From: Streptomyces uncialis
Lineage (GTDB): Bacteria > Actinomycetota > Actinomycetes > Streptomycetales > Streptomycetaceae
Assembly (NCBI RefSeq): GCF_001905345.1
Contig: NZ_LFBV01000006.1
Coordinates: 434,001-498,000, forward strand
Reading direction: 5' to 3'
Length of the DNA: 64,000 nucleotides
Shown here one piece after another: positions 15,064-21,992 of the stretch. Both the position numbers and the translations under genes were made by a program. The notes beneath the pieces are model-generated. The model was not told the DNA's origin and made no database searches. It saw only the letters and a list, made by a program, of their open reading frames with translations. Numbering within the stretch: the stretch's first letter is position 1; each line of letters opens with the position of its first letter.

Positions 15064-15109
15064 CGCCCCATGACACGAGGTGCCGCCGGGCACCTCGTGT
15101 CATGGGGCG
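15064..15109. terminator. Bidirectional terminator with a perfect 21-bp stem
   Basis: Arms at 15064-15084 and 15089-15109 pair perfectly around the tetraloop GCCG. It lies between the small protein gene and the convergent tctA gene. Confidence 0.9.
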
Positions 15110-15131
15110 TTTCGGTCATGGGGCGTTTCGG
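15100..15131. repeat. 16-bp direct repeat, two copies
   Basis: TCATGGGGCGTTTCGG occurs at 15100-15115 and again directly at 15116-15131. The first copy contains the distal end of the terminator's right arm, so the terminator tail has been duplicated. Confidence 0.8.
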
Positions 15132-15180
15132 ACGGGCCGTTCGTGGCGGATGTCCTGGCGCGCGGGGAGCTGTCTCCCGT

Positions 15181-16854
15181 TCATGACCGCGGGCCGGGTC
15201 CCTTCCCGTCCGGGTCGTTCTCGGGGCCGTCCCCGGGGCCGTGCGGGGTGTCGTCCGGCTCCGACGGGGTGTCCGACGAGTCGTCGGACGGGGTCCGCGT
15301 GGCGTCGCCGCGTGAGGCGTCCGGGTCCGGGGCGCCGACCGAGGTCTTCACCCGGGCCGGAGCCGGTGCCGCCGCCGGCTTGCGGATCAGCTTCGCGGCC
15401 AGCGGCCAGAAGAGGATCAGCAGGATGATGACGTACACCGTCACGGAGAACGGCGTGTTGACCAGGCCGGAGGCGCTGCCGTCGCTGATCTGGAGGGCGC
15501 GGCGCAGCTGCTGCTCGGCGTTCGGGCCGAGGATGACACCGATGACCGCCGGGAGCACCGGCAGGCCGTAGCGGCGCATTCCGAATCCGATGAGGCCGAT
15601 GATCAGCAGGATCACCAGGTCGAGGGACTCGCCGCCGACCGCGTAGGCGCCCACCGCGGCGAAGAAGAGGATTCCCGCGTAGAGGTAGGGCCGGGGGATG
15701 CGCAGCAGCTTGGCCCACAGCGGCGCCAGCGGCAGGTTCAGGGCGAGCAGCAGGACCATGCCGACGAAGAGGGAGGCGATGAGGCCCCACACCAGGTCGG
15801 GCTCGCGCTCGAAGAGCATGGGTCCGGGCTGGATGCCGTACTGCTGGAAGGCGGCGAGCATCACGGCGGCGACCGCGGTGGTGGGCAGGCCGAGGGTGAG
15901 CATGGAGACGAGGGTTCCGGCGGCGGACGCGGAGGCCGCGGACTCCGGTCCGGCGACGCCCTCGATGGCGCCCTTGCCCCACTGCTTCTTGTCCTTGGAG
16001 AGCCGCTTCTCGGTGACGTACGAGAGGAAGGTCGGGATCTCGGCGCCGCCCGCGGGGATCGCCCCGAACGGGAAACCGATGACGGGACCGCGGAGCCAGG
16101 GCTTCCAGCTGCGCTTGACGTCGTCGCGGCCGAGCCAGGGAAGGCCGACCGGGATGGGCTCGGGGTTGCCCCGGCGCAGATGGGCGGCGACCCACAGGGC
16201 CTCGCCGATCGCGAAGAGACCGACCGCGACGATCACCACGTCGACGCCGTCCGCGAGTTGCAGGGAGCCGAAGGTGAGGCGCTGCTGTCCGGTCATCTGG
16301 TCCAGGCCGACGAGACCGATGGTGAGACCGATCAGCAGGGACGCGAGACCGCGGATGCGGGAGGAGCCGAGGACCGAGGTGACCGCGATGAACGCCAGCA
16401 CCATGATCGCGAAGTAGTCGGGTGCGCCGATGTCGACGGCGAGGTCCGCGACGGTGGGGGCGAGGGCGACGAGCAGCAGGGTGCCGATCATGCCGCCCAC
16501 GAAGTGGCCGATGGCGGCGGCGGCGAGGGCTTGTGCGCCTCTCCCCGCCTTCGCCATGGGATTGCCCTCCATGGCGGCCACGACGGCCGCGCTCTCCCCC
16601 GGGGTGTTCAGCAGGATCGAGGTGGTGGAACCGCCGAACATGGCGCCGTAGTAGATACCGGCGAACATGATGAACGCGCCGGTGGGGTCGAGTCCGTAGG
16701 TGACGGGCAGGAGCAGGGCGACGGCCATGGCGGGGCCGATGCCGGGCAGGACGCCGATGGCGGTGCCGAGGAGGACCCCGATGGCGGCCCAGAGCAGGTT
16801 GAGTGGGGACAGGGCCGTGCCGAACCCGTCCATCAGGGAGTTGAAGGCATCCAT
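15181..16854 (-). CDS. tctA: Tripartite tricarboxylate transporter, large membrane subunit TctA
   Basis: A 557-residue protein with about 12 membrane segments typical of TctA (VLPGIGPAMAVALLLPVTYG, IYYGAMFGGSTTSILLNTPGE, GLPTTAVAAVMLAA). The GGSTTSILLNTPGE motif is the family hallmark of the substrate-translocating subunit. The last ~60 residues are a cytoplasmic tail rich in Asp, Pro and Gly (DPDASRGDATRTPSDD), longer than usual. It works with TctB in the membrane and the TctC binding protein to import citrate-like carboxylates. The start lies one base after the tctB stop, so translation is coupled. It ends close to the strong terminator at 15064-15109. Confidence 0.92.
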   Translation of the reverse strand: MDAFNSLMDGFGTALSPLNLLWAAIGVLLGTAIGVLPGIGPAMAVALLLPVTYGLDPTGAFIMFAGIYYGAMFGGSTTSILLNTPGESAAVVAAMEGNPMAKAGRGAQALAAAAIGHFVGGMIGTLLLVALAPTVADLAVDIGAPDYFAIMVLAFIAVTSVLGSSRIRGLASLLIGLTIGLVGLDQMTGQQRLTFGSLQLADGVDVVIVAVGLFAIGEALWVAAHLRRGNPEPIPVGLPWLGRDDVKRSWKPWLRGPVIGFPFGAIPAGGAEIPTFLSYVTEKRLSKDKKQWGKGAIEGVAGPESAASASAAGTLVSMLTLGLPTTAVAAVMLAAFQQYGIQPGPMLFEREPDLVWGLIASLFVGMVLLLALNLPLAPLWAKLLRIPRPYLYAGILFFAAVGAYAVGGESLDLVILLIIGLIGFGMRRYGLPVLPAVIGVILGPNAEQQLRRALQISDGSASGLVNTPFSVTVYVIILLILFWPLAAKLIRKPAAAPAPARVKTSVGAPDPDASRGDATRTPSDDSSDTPSEPDDTPHGPGDGPENDPDGKGPGPRS

Positions 16855-16855
16855 C

Positions 16856-17437
16856 TCACAGCACTCCCATCAGGGGTCCGCCGGGCAGTGGTACGCCGAG
16901 CAGACGGTCGAAGACGATGAAGGCGGCGAGCGAGATTCCAGCGGCGATGAGCGGATCACGATGGAAGTGCCGGCTGCCGAGGGCGTAGGCCGCGCCCCAG
17001 AAGAGCAGGGCGCCCGCGACGGGGAACCCGAGGGGGTCGATCAGGACAGCGGTGGCCAGGAAGACCCCGGCGAGCAGCAGGACGGTGCGCCAGTCGGCGG
17101 GTTCGCTGAGGTCGATGTCCTCGCCGCCCTCGGCCTCGCCGTGGCCGCCGCGCAGGACGTCGATGGCGAGCAGGACGGCGATCACCAGCAGCCCGATGCC
17201 GACCGCGATCGGGACGGTCTTGGGGCCGATGGGCCCGCGCTGGGAGATGTCGACGTCCATGGTGAGGGCGTCGGTGAGGACGAGTGCGCCGAGGGCGAGC
17301 AGCAGCAGGCTGACGCCGAGTTCGGAGTGCTCGCGCAGCCAGGAGCGGCGGCCCGGCTGCTGCCCGGCGGGCGCCCGGGTGGCGGCGTCGGTTCCCGCGC
17401 CCGGGTCCGGACGGCCGGGCGGTTCGGTGGTCGTCAC
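16856..17437 (-). CDS. tctB: Tripartite tricarboxylate transporter, small membrane subunit TctB
   Basis: A 193-residue protein with four hydrophobic helices, the usual TctB plan (LGVSLLLLALGALVLTDAL, TVPIAVGIGLLVIAVLLAID, then two more near the C-terminus). The first 35 residues are hydrophilic and proline-rich. It should complex with TctA. The GTG start overlaps the tctC stop as GTGA. Confidence 0.85.
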   Translation of the reverse strand: MTTTEPPGRPDPGAGTDAATRAPAGQQPGRRSWLREHSELGVSLLLLALGALVLTDALTMDVDISQRGPIGPKTVPIAVGIGLLVIAVLLAIDVLRGGHGEAEGGEDIDLSEPADWRTVLLLAGVFLATAVLIDPLGFPVAGALLFWGAAYALGSRHFHRDPLIAAGISLAAFIVFDRLLGVPLPGGPLMGVL

Positions 17438-18417
17438 AGTCCCAGCTCCTTCAGTACGGACACGACCCGCTTGTCCTGGGCGTCGAGGAACTCACCGAAC
17501 TTGTCGCCGGTGAGGAAGGCGTCGTGCCAGCCGTTCTTCTTCAGCGACTCCTTCCATTCCTTGGAGTCGTGGAGCTCGGTGACGAGGTTCGTCAGCTTGT
17601 CGCGTTCCGCGTCGGTGAGTCCGGGCGGGGCGACGATGCCGCGCCAGTTGGTGAAGTCCATGTCGTAGCCGGCCTCGCGCAGGGTGGGCGCGTCGAGCCC
17701 GTCGACCCGCTCGGGTCCGGTGACGGCGAGCAGCCGCAGTTCACCGGACTTGATCTGGTCGAGGTACTCGCCGACGCCGGAGACGCCGAAGGCGACCTTG
17801 TTGCCGAGGATGGAGGCGAGGAGTTCGCCGCCGCCGTCGTAGGGGATGTAGTTGACGTCCTTCGGGGTGAGGCCGCCGGCCCGTGCCATCAGCATCGGCG
17901 CGAGGTGGTCGGGGCCGCCCGGGGAGGAGCCGCCGCCGACGGGCAGTTTCCCGGGGTTCTCCTTCCAGGCGTCGATGAGCTGCTTGATGTCCTTGTACGG
18001 GGAGTCCTTCGCGACGACCACCACGTCGGGCTCTTCGGTGAGCCGGGCGATCGGGGTGGTGTCGGCGAGCGTCTTCGGCGCGTCGTTGGAGTGGACGGCG
18101 CCGACGACGCCGAGCCCCATCGACATGGCGAGCTTGCCGTTGCCGTGCTCGCTGACGAGCCGGGCGAGGCCGACGGTGCCGCCCGCGCCGGGCAGGTTGA
18201 AGACCTCGATGTCGTGGGTAAGTCCGGCGTCCTCGGCGTTCTTGGCGGCCGTACGGGCCGTGATGTCGTAACCGCCGCCGGGAGTGTTGGGGACCATGAA
18301 CCGCAGCCCGGGTATCTGCGTGCCGGTCTCGGCGCCACTACCCGTCGTGAGCAGCGGTGGCCCGGTGAGTACCAGGACCGCTGCCCCGAGCAGGGCGAGA
18401 GGAGTGCGCAGGCGCAC
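17434..18417 (-). CDS. tctC: Tripartite tricarboxylate transporter binding protein TctC
   Basis: A 327-residue secreted binding protein of the Bug/TctC family. A signal peptide (LRTPLALLGAAVLVLTGPP) leads to LRFMVPNTPGGGYDITAR, the conserved carboxylate-binding loop of the family, then GAGGTVGLARL and VGGGSSPGGPDH. The GTG at 18417 has AGGTGG five to eight bases upstream; upstream GTG codons at 18426 and 18429 are less well placed. There is no clear lipobox, so retention may be by the uncleaved helix. It is the first gene of a tctC-tctB-tctA operon and faces a CitB-type response regulator. Confidence 0.9.
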   Translation of the reverse strand: MRLRTPLALLGAAVLVLTGPPLLTTGSGAETGTQIPGLRFMVPNTPGGGYDITARTAAKNAEDAGLTHDIEVFNLPGAGGTVGLARLVSEHGNGKLAMSMGLGVVGAVHSNDAPKTLADTTPIARLTEEPDVVVVAKDSPYKDIKQLIDAWKENPGKLPVGGGSSPGGPDHLAPMLMARAGGLTPKDVNYIPYDGGGELLASILGNKVAFGVSGVGEYLDQIKSGELRLLAVTGPERVDGLDAPTLREAGYDMDFTNWRGIVAPPGLTDAERDKLTNLVTELHDSKEWKESLKKNGWHDAFLTGDKFGEFLDAQDKRVVSVLKELGL

Positions 18418-18457
18418 GCGTGCCACCACCTGTTCGTCAAGGGGAGCCAATGGGAAG

Positions 18458-18480
18458 CTCACACGATATTTATGTGTGAG
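18458..18480. promoter_or_regulatory. Palindrome between tctC and the response regulator
   Basis: CTCACAC and GTGTGAG flank a 9-base A+T-rich spacer (GATATTTAT). The site is 41 bp upstream of tctC and about 60 bp upstream of the regulator promoter. It is a good candidate for the response regulator's binding site. Confidence 0.6.
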
Positions 18481-18538
18481 GTGGCCCACATGTTGCCTGG
18501 GCGTTAAGAGCCTGTCTCTCTTCCGCAACCAACGGACG

Positions 18539-18568
18539 TTGTGGTCCTTGTGTTCACGCGCTTAGCCT
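18539..18568 (+). promoter_or_regulatory. Leaderless promoter of the response regulator gene
   Basis: TTGTGG (18539-18544) and TAGCCT (18563-18568) are 18 bases apart. Six bases separate the -10 box from the GTG start at 18575. Confidence 0.6.
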
Positions 18569-18574
18569 GCGGCG

Positions 18575-19282
18575 GTGACGAAAGTACTGGTAGTGGACGA
18601 CGACTTCATGGTCGCCAAGTTGCACAGCCGGTACGTGTCCGAAATGGCTGGATTCACGGTGGTGGGAGTGGCCCACAACGGGGTAGAGGCGCTGCGCTCG
18701 GTGGAGTCGCTGCGGCCCGATCTCGTGCTGCTGGACGTGTATCTGCCGGACATGGACGGTATCGGTGTGCTGCGGGGTATCCGGTCGGCCGAGGAGATCG
18801 ATCCGGGGCGGGTCCCGGTGGACGTTCTGTTCATCACGGCCGCGCGGGAGGCCGTGACGGTCCGCGCCGCGCTGCGCGCGGGGGCCCTGCACTATCTGAT
18901 CAAGCCGTTCGAGCGGGGCACCCTCCAGGAGCAGCTGCGGCATGTGGCGGCGGTCCGGGCCCGGCTCGACGGTCTCGACCAGGCCCGCCAGCAGGACGTG
19001 GACGAGCTCTTCGGGAGCCGTCCACCGGGCTCGCGCGAGCTGCCCAAGGGTCTTGCCGCGCCCACGGCGGATCTGGTCGAGCGGACGTTGCGGGAGCATC
19101 CGGCCGGGCTGTCCGCGTCGGAGTGCGCGCTGGCCGGTTCGCTGTCCCGGGTCAGCGCCCGCCGGTATCTGGAGTACTTCGCGGAGACGGGCCGGGTGGA
19201 GGTGTCCCTCCGGTACGGCGGAGCGGGCCGGCCCGAGCGCCGCTACCAGTGGATCGAGCGCCCCCGCCGGGCGCGTTCCTGA
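18575..19282 (+). CDS. CitB/DcuR-type response regulator
   Basis: A 235-residue protein. The receiver domain has the acidic pair DDD at 8-10, phospho-acceptor Asp54 (LLLDVYLPD) and Lys110 (YLIKPF). The C-terminal part (AGLSASECALAGSLSRVSARRYLEYFAETGRVEV) is the helix-turn-helix seen in regulators of citrate and C4-dicarboxylate uptake. In Streptomyces these are normally paired with a CitA/DcuS-like sensor kinase, but none is next to it or elsewhere in this window. The divergent tctCBA operon is the obvious target. The message is probably leaderless. Confidence 0.88.
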   Translation: MTKVLVVDDDFMVAKLHSRYVSEMAGFTVVGVAHNGVEALRSVESLRPDLVLLDVYLPDMDGIGVLRGIRSAEEIDPGRVPVDVLFITAAREAVTVRAALRAGALHYLIKPFERGTLQEQLRHVAAVRARLDGLDQARQQDVDELFGSRPPGSRELPKGLAAPTADLVERTLREHPAGLSASECALAGSLSRVSARRYLEYFAETGRVEVSLRYGGAGRPERRYQWIERPRRARS

Positions 19283-19632
19283 TCCGGGCCCCTGCCTGGG
19301 CGCTTCCGTCACCCCTCTGACCTGCGTGAACGGCTCCGGGATGGCGGGGCCTGCCCGGTACGGGGGCCCTGGCGGGCCGCGGCGGCACCGGGTCCCGGGG
19401 TGGCGGGGCGCCGGGTCCGGCGGGGCCGGGGTGTGAGGATTCGGGCGTATCGGGGCGTGAGCTGAGGGGAGTCCGATGGCTCCCTTAAGAGCGCCATAAA
19501 GATCACCTCCGGGGCGCCGGGAAGGCTGGATCGAACGTCTGGACGAGCTAGTTTTCGAGTCGCCCGGGAGCCCCGTACACCGCCCGTACGACTCCCGGGT
19601 CCCCCCGCTGAGCAAGACTGAGGAGTCCGTCC
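19283..19632. other. Upstream region of the LPMO gene, 350 bp
   Basis: No gene is supported. A TAGTTT hexamer near 19549-19554 is a possible -10 box for the LPMO gene. I looked for a DasR-like TGGTCTAGACCA palindrome and did not see one. Confidence 0.4.
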
Positions 19633-20652
19633 ATGACCGCTCGCCGCACGGTAGCCGCGATCGCCGCACTGGGTGTCGCCCCGCTCGCCCTCACCGTCCT
19701 GACCGCCTCGCCGGCGGCGGCGCACGGGTCCATGAGCGATCCGGTCAGCCGGGTCTCGGCCTGCTTCGCCGAGGGCCCCGAGAGCCCCGACTCGGCCGCC
19801 TGCAAGGCCCTCGTCGCCACGAGCGGCACCCAGCCGCTGTACGACTGGAACGAGGTGAACATCGCCAACGCCGCGGGCGCCCACCGGGACATCATTCCCG
19901 ACGGCAAGCTGTGCAGCGCCAACCGCTCGAAGTACGCGGGCCTGGACGCTCCCCGCACCGACTGGCCGTCCTCGCAGCTCAAGTCGGGTCAGCACACCTT
20001 CCAGTACCGGGTCACCGCGCCCCACAAGGGCAGCATCGAGCTGTACATCACCAAGGTGGGCTACGACCCGACCAAGGCCCTGAAGTGGTCGGACCTGGAG
20101 TCGCAGCCGTTTGCGAAGGTGACCAACCCGCGGCTGGCGAACGGCTCGTTCATCTTCGACGGCACCGTCCCGCAGCGGACCGGCCGCCACCTGGTCTACT
20201 CGGTCTACCAGCGGTCCGACTCCCCCGAGGCGTTCTACACCTGCTCGGACGTCGTGTTCGGCAACGCCGGTGGCGGCGCCGCCGCGCCCGTCGCCTCCGC
20301 GCCCAGCAACAAGCTGATCGAGAAGGAGCGCGACAACTCCACCGTGGAGCACGACGGCCACGGCGACCTCAGCTCCACGATCAAGGACGGTCCGCAGAAC
20401 GCCTCGGCGACGGACGGTCCCGGCTCGGTGACGGCCGTGGAGAACGGCGGCGCCCAGGGCACCGCCGTCAAGGCGGACGCCGGCGCCAGGGCGCAGGGCG
20501 GCACCACCGAGAACCTGGCCGAGACCGGTGGCACCAGCACCACCCCGTACATCGCCGTCGGCGGTGCGGCCGTGCTGGCGCTGGGTGCCGCGGGTCTCTT
20601 CGCCTCCGCCCGCCGCCGTGCGGCGACGGGCGGCGGTCGCAGCGGTCGCTGA
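19633..20652 (+). CDS. Cell-wall-anchored lytic polysaccharide monooxygenase (AA10)
   Basis: A 339-residue precursor. The signal peptide ends SPAAA so that His31 becomes the mature N-terminus, as copper LPMOs require (HGSMSDPVSR). The second copper ligand is His131 (TAPHKGS). The domain has the AA10 landmarks CFAEGP, DWNEVNIANA and FYTCSDVVF. Residues 215-294 are a flexible linker rich in Ala, Gly, Asp and Thr. LAETG at 295-299 followed by a hydrophobic helix and an RRRA tail is a class E sortase signal, so the enzyme should be covalently tethered to peptidoglycan. AA10 enzymes oxidise chitin or cellulose. The ATG follows a GAGGAG site. Confidence 0.92.
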   Translation: MTARRTVAAIAALGVAPLALTVLTASPAAAHGSMSDPVSRVSACFAEGPESPDSAACKALVATSGTQPLYDWNEVNIANAAGAHRDIIPDGKLCSANRSKYAGLDAPRTDWPSSQLKSGQHTFQYRVTAPHKGSIELYITKVGYDPTKALKWSDLESQPFAKVTNPRLANGSFIFDGTVPQRTGRHLVYSVYQRSDSPEAFYTCSDVVFGNAGGGAAAPVASAPSNKLIEKERDNSTVEHDGHGDLSSTIKDGPQNASATDGPGSVTAVENGGAQGTAVKADAGARAQGGTTENLAETGGTSTTPYIAVGGAAVLALGAAGLFASARRRAATGGGRSGR

Positions 20653-20705
20653 GGGACGACCGCGGCGCCGGGTGGCCACCTCCGGGGTTGGGATGGCTAC
20701 CGGGT

Positions 20706-20735
20706 CGGGTGGCCGCTGAAACGAGCGGCCACCCG
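20706..20735. terminator. Hairpin 1 after the LPMO gene
   Basis: Perfect 12-bp arms (CGGGTGGCCGCT and complement) with loop GAAACG, 54 bases after the stop codon. Confidence 0.8.
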
Positions 20736-20740
20736 GAACC

Positions 20741-20785
20741 ACCTTCCGGGGCGGCGGCGGGGCGACCCGCCCGCCCCCGGAAGGT
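20741..20785. terminator. Hairpin 2 after the LPMO gene
   Basis: Arms 20741-20754 and 20771-20785 (ACCTTCCGGGGCGG and CCGCCCCCGGAAGGT) pair with a single bulged base. Confidence 0.65.
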
Positions 20786-20809
20786 GAATGACGACGACGA
20801 CCCCGCACC

Positions 20810-20851
20810 ACGGAGGTGGCGCACGCCGGACGCGGCGTGCGCCACCTCCGT
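20810..20851. terminator. Hairpin 3, 18-bp perfect stem, before the convergent imuB-like gene
   Basis: Arms 20810-20827 and 20834-20851 pair perfectly around GGACGC. It is 58 bases from the stop of the leftward polymerase gene and probably terminates that operon. Confidence 0.85.
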
Positions 20852-20909
20852 TCGTATGTCCGGGGGTACGGGGGTCCGGGGGTCCGGGGGTACGTCCCCC
20901 GGTGGCGGG

Positions 20910-21992
20910 TCACGCGGCGAGGGTGCCCGGCAGAACCGCGTGCGGGCCGAACCGGGCCCGGGCCCGGTCCGCGGCCTCCTCCAGCCGGCGGGCCTTCTCG
21001 TCCACCGGGTCGAAGGTGAGCTGACGGGACGCCCGCTCCCGCGGGATCAGCCCCTCGGCCCGCAGTGTCATCCCCCGGACCCTGGCCCGCTGGAGGCCCA
21101 GCGCCCCGTACATCCGGTACACGGCGTCGGTGAGCGCGGCGGAGTGCGCGGTCGGTTCCGCGAGCGTGCGGGTGCGCGCGGTCCCGGGCCTCCGTACCGG
21201 GTCCAGCGGGCCCGCCCGGTCCGGCCGCCGCGCGTACCGGAGGGTGAGGGTCAGCGAGCGGCACACCAGCTGCTCGGCGCGCAGCCGGGCACCGAGCTCC
21301 CCGGCGAGGGAGAGCAGGGCCCGCCGGTGCCGGAAGGGGTCGAGTTCGTCGCGGTCGAAGGAGCGGTCGGCGGCGATCGACCGGGCCACGGCGTCCGGGA
21401 CGACCCGCGTGCGGTCAATCCCCCGGGCGCGTTCGCGCAGTTCGCGCCCGGCGCGTGCGCCGACGAGCCGTTGCAGGGTGGACAGCGGGGCGGCGGCGAC
21501 CCGGTCGACGGTGTCCAGGCCGTAGGAGCGCAGGGTGCGGACGGCCGCCGCGCCCGCGCCGGGCAGCTCGCCGACCGGCCGTCCGGCCAGGAACCCGCGT
21601 ACGGCGTCCGGTTCCCCGGGGACCGTGAGGGTGGCCCCCGGACCGGCGGCGCGGGCGGCCATCCGCGCGAGCATCGGGCCGGGTCCGGCGCCGATCGCGC
21701 ACTCCACCCCGTACAGGGCCAGCGCCCGGACCCGGATCAGCGCGGCGAGCCCGGCGGCGTCCCGTCCGAAGTACCGTTCGGCGCCCCGCAGGTCCACGTA
21801 CGCGGCGTCGGGCGGGACCGCCTGGACGACGGGACTGACCGTGCCGAGCAGCGCGAGCAGCGGCGGCAGCGCGGTCCCCGGACCACCCGCGCCCGCACCC
21901 GGCCCCATGCCCGTGCCCGGCCTCGTGCCCGTGCCCGTGGTGTCCGGCTCGGGGAGCCGGAAGCGTATGTACAGGACATTCGTGCCGGTCAT
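20910..21992 (-). CDS. ImuB-like Y-family DNA polymerase homologue, probably non-catalytic
   Basis: A 360-residue protein. The C-terminal two-thirds carry the Y-family thumb and little-finger pattern (LPGAGAAAVRTLRSYGLDTVDRVA, then SFDRDELDPFRHRRALLSLAGEL). The palm lacks the catalytic acids: the usual N-terminal DxD strand reads VLYIRFRL, and the usual SIDE(A) motif reads PPDAAYVDLRG, with Ala in place of Glu. About 60 palm residues are also replaced by a glycine/threonine/proline linker. This fits ImuB, the clamp-binding scaffold that works with DnaE2 in SOS mutagenesis. A clamp motif cannot be fixed by eye. The ATG overlaps the dnaE2 stop (ATGA). The common annotation is DinB-like polymerase. 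Confidence 0.75.
   Translation of the reverse strand: MTGTNVLYIRFRLPEPDTTGTGTRPGTGMGPGAGAGGPGTALPPLLALLGTVSPVVQAVPPDAAYVDLRGAERYFGRDAAGLAALIRVRALALYGVECAIGAGPGPMLARMAARAAGPGATLTVPGEPDAVRGFLAGRPVGELPGAGAAAVRTLRSYGLDTVDRVAAAPLSTLQRLVGARAGRELRERARGIDRTRVVPDAVARSIAADRSFDRDELDPFRHRRALLSLAGELGARLRAEQLVCRSLTLTLRYARRPDRAGPLDPVRRPGTARTRTLAEPTAHSAALTDAVYRMYGALGLQRARVRGMTLRAEGLIPRERASRQLTFDPVDEKARRLEEAADRARARFGPHAVLPGTLAA

Noticed and set aside
19283..19632. DasR operator before the LPMO gene
   Set aside because: No sequence close to TGGTCTAGACCA was found in the upstream region.
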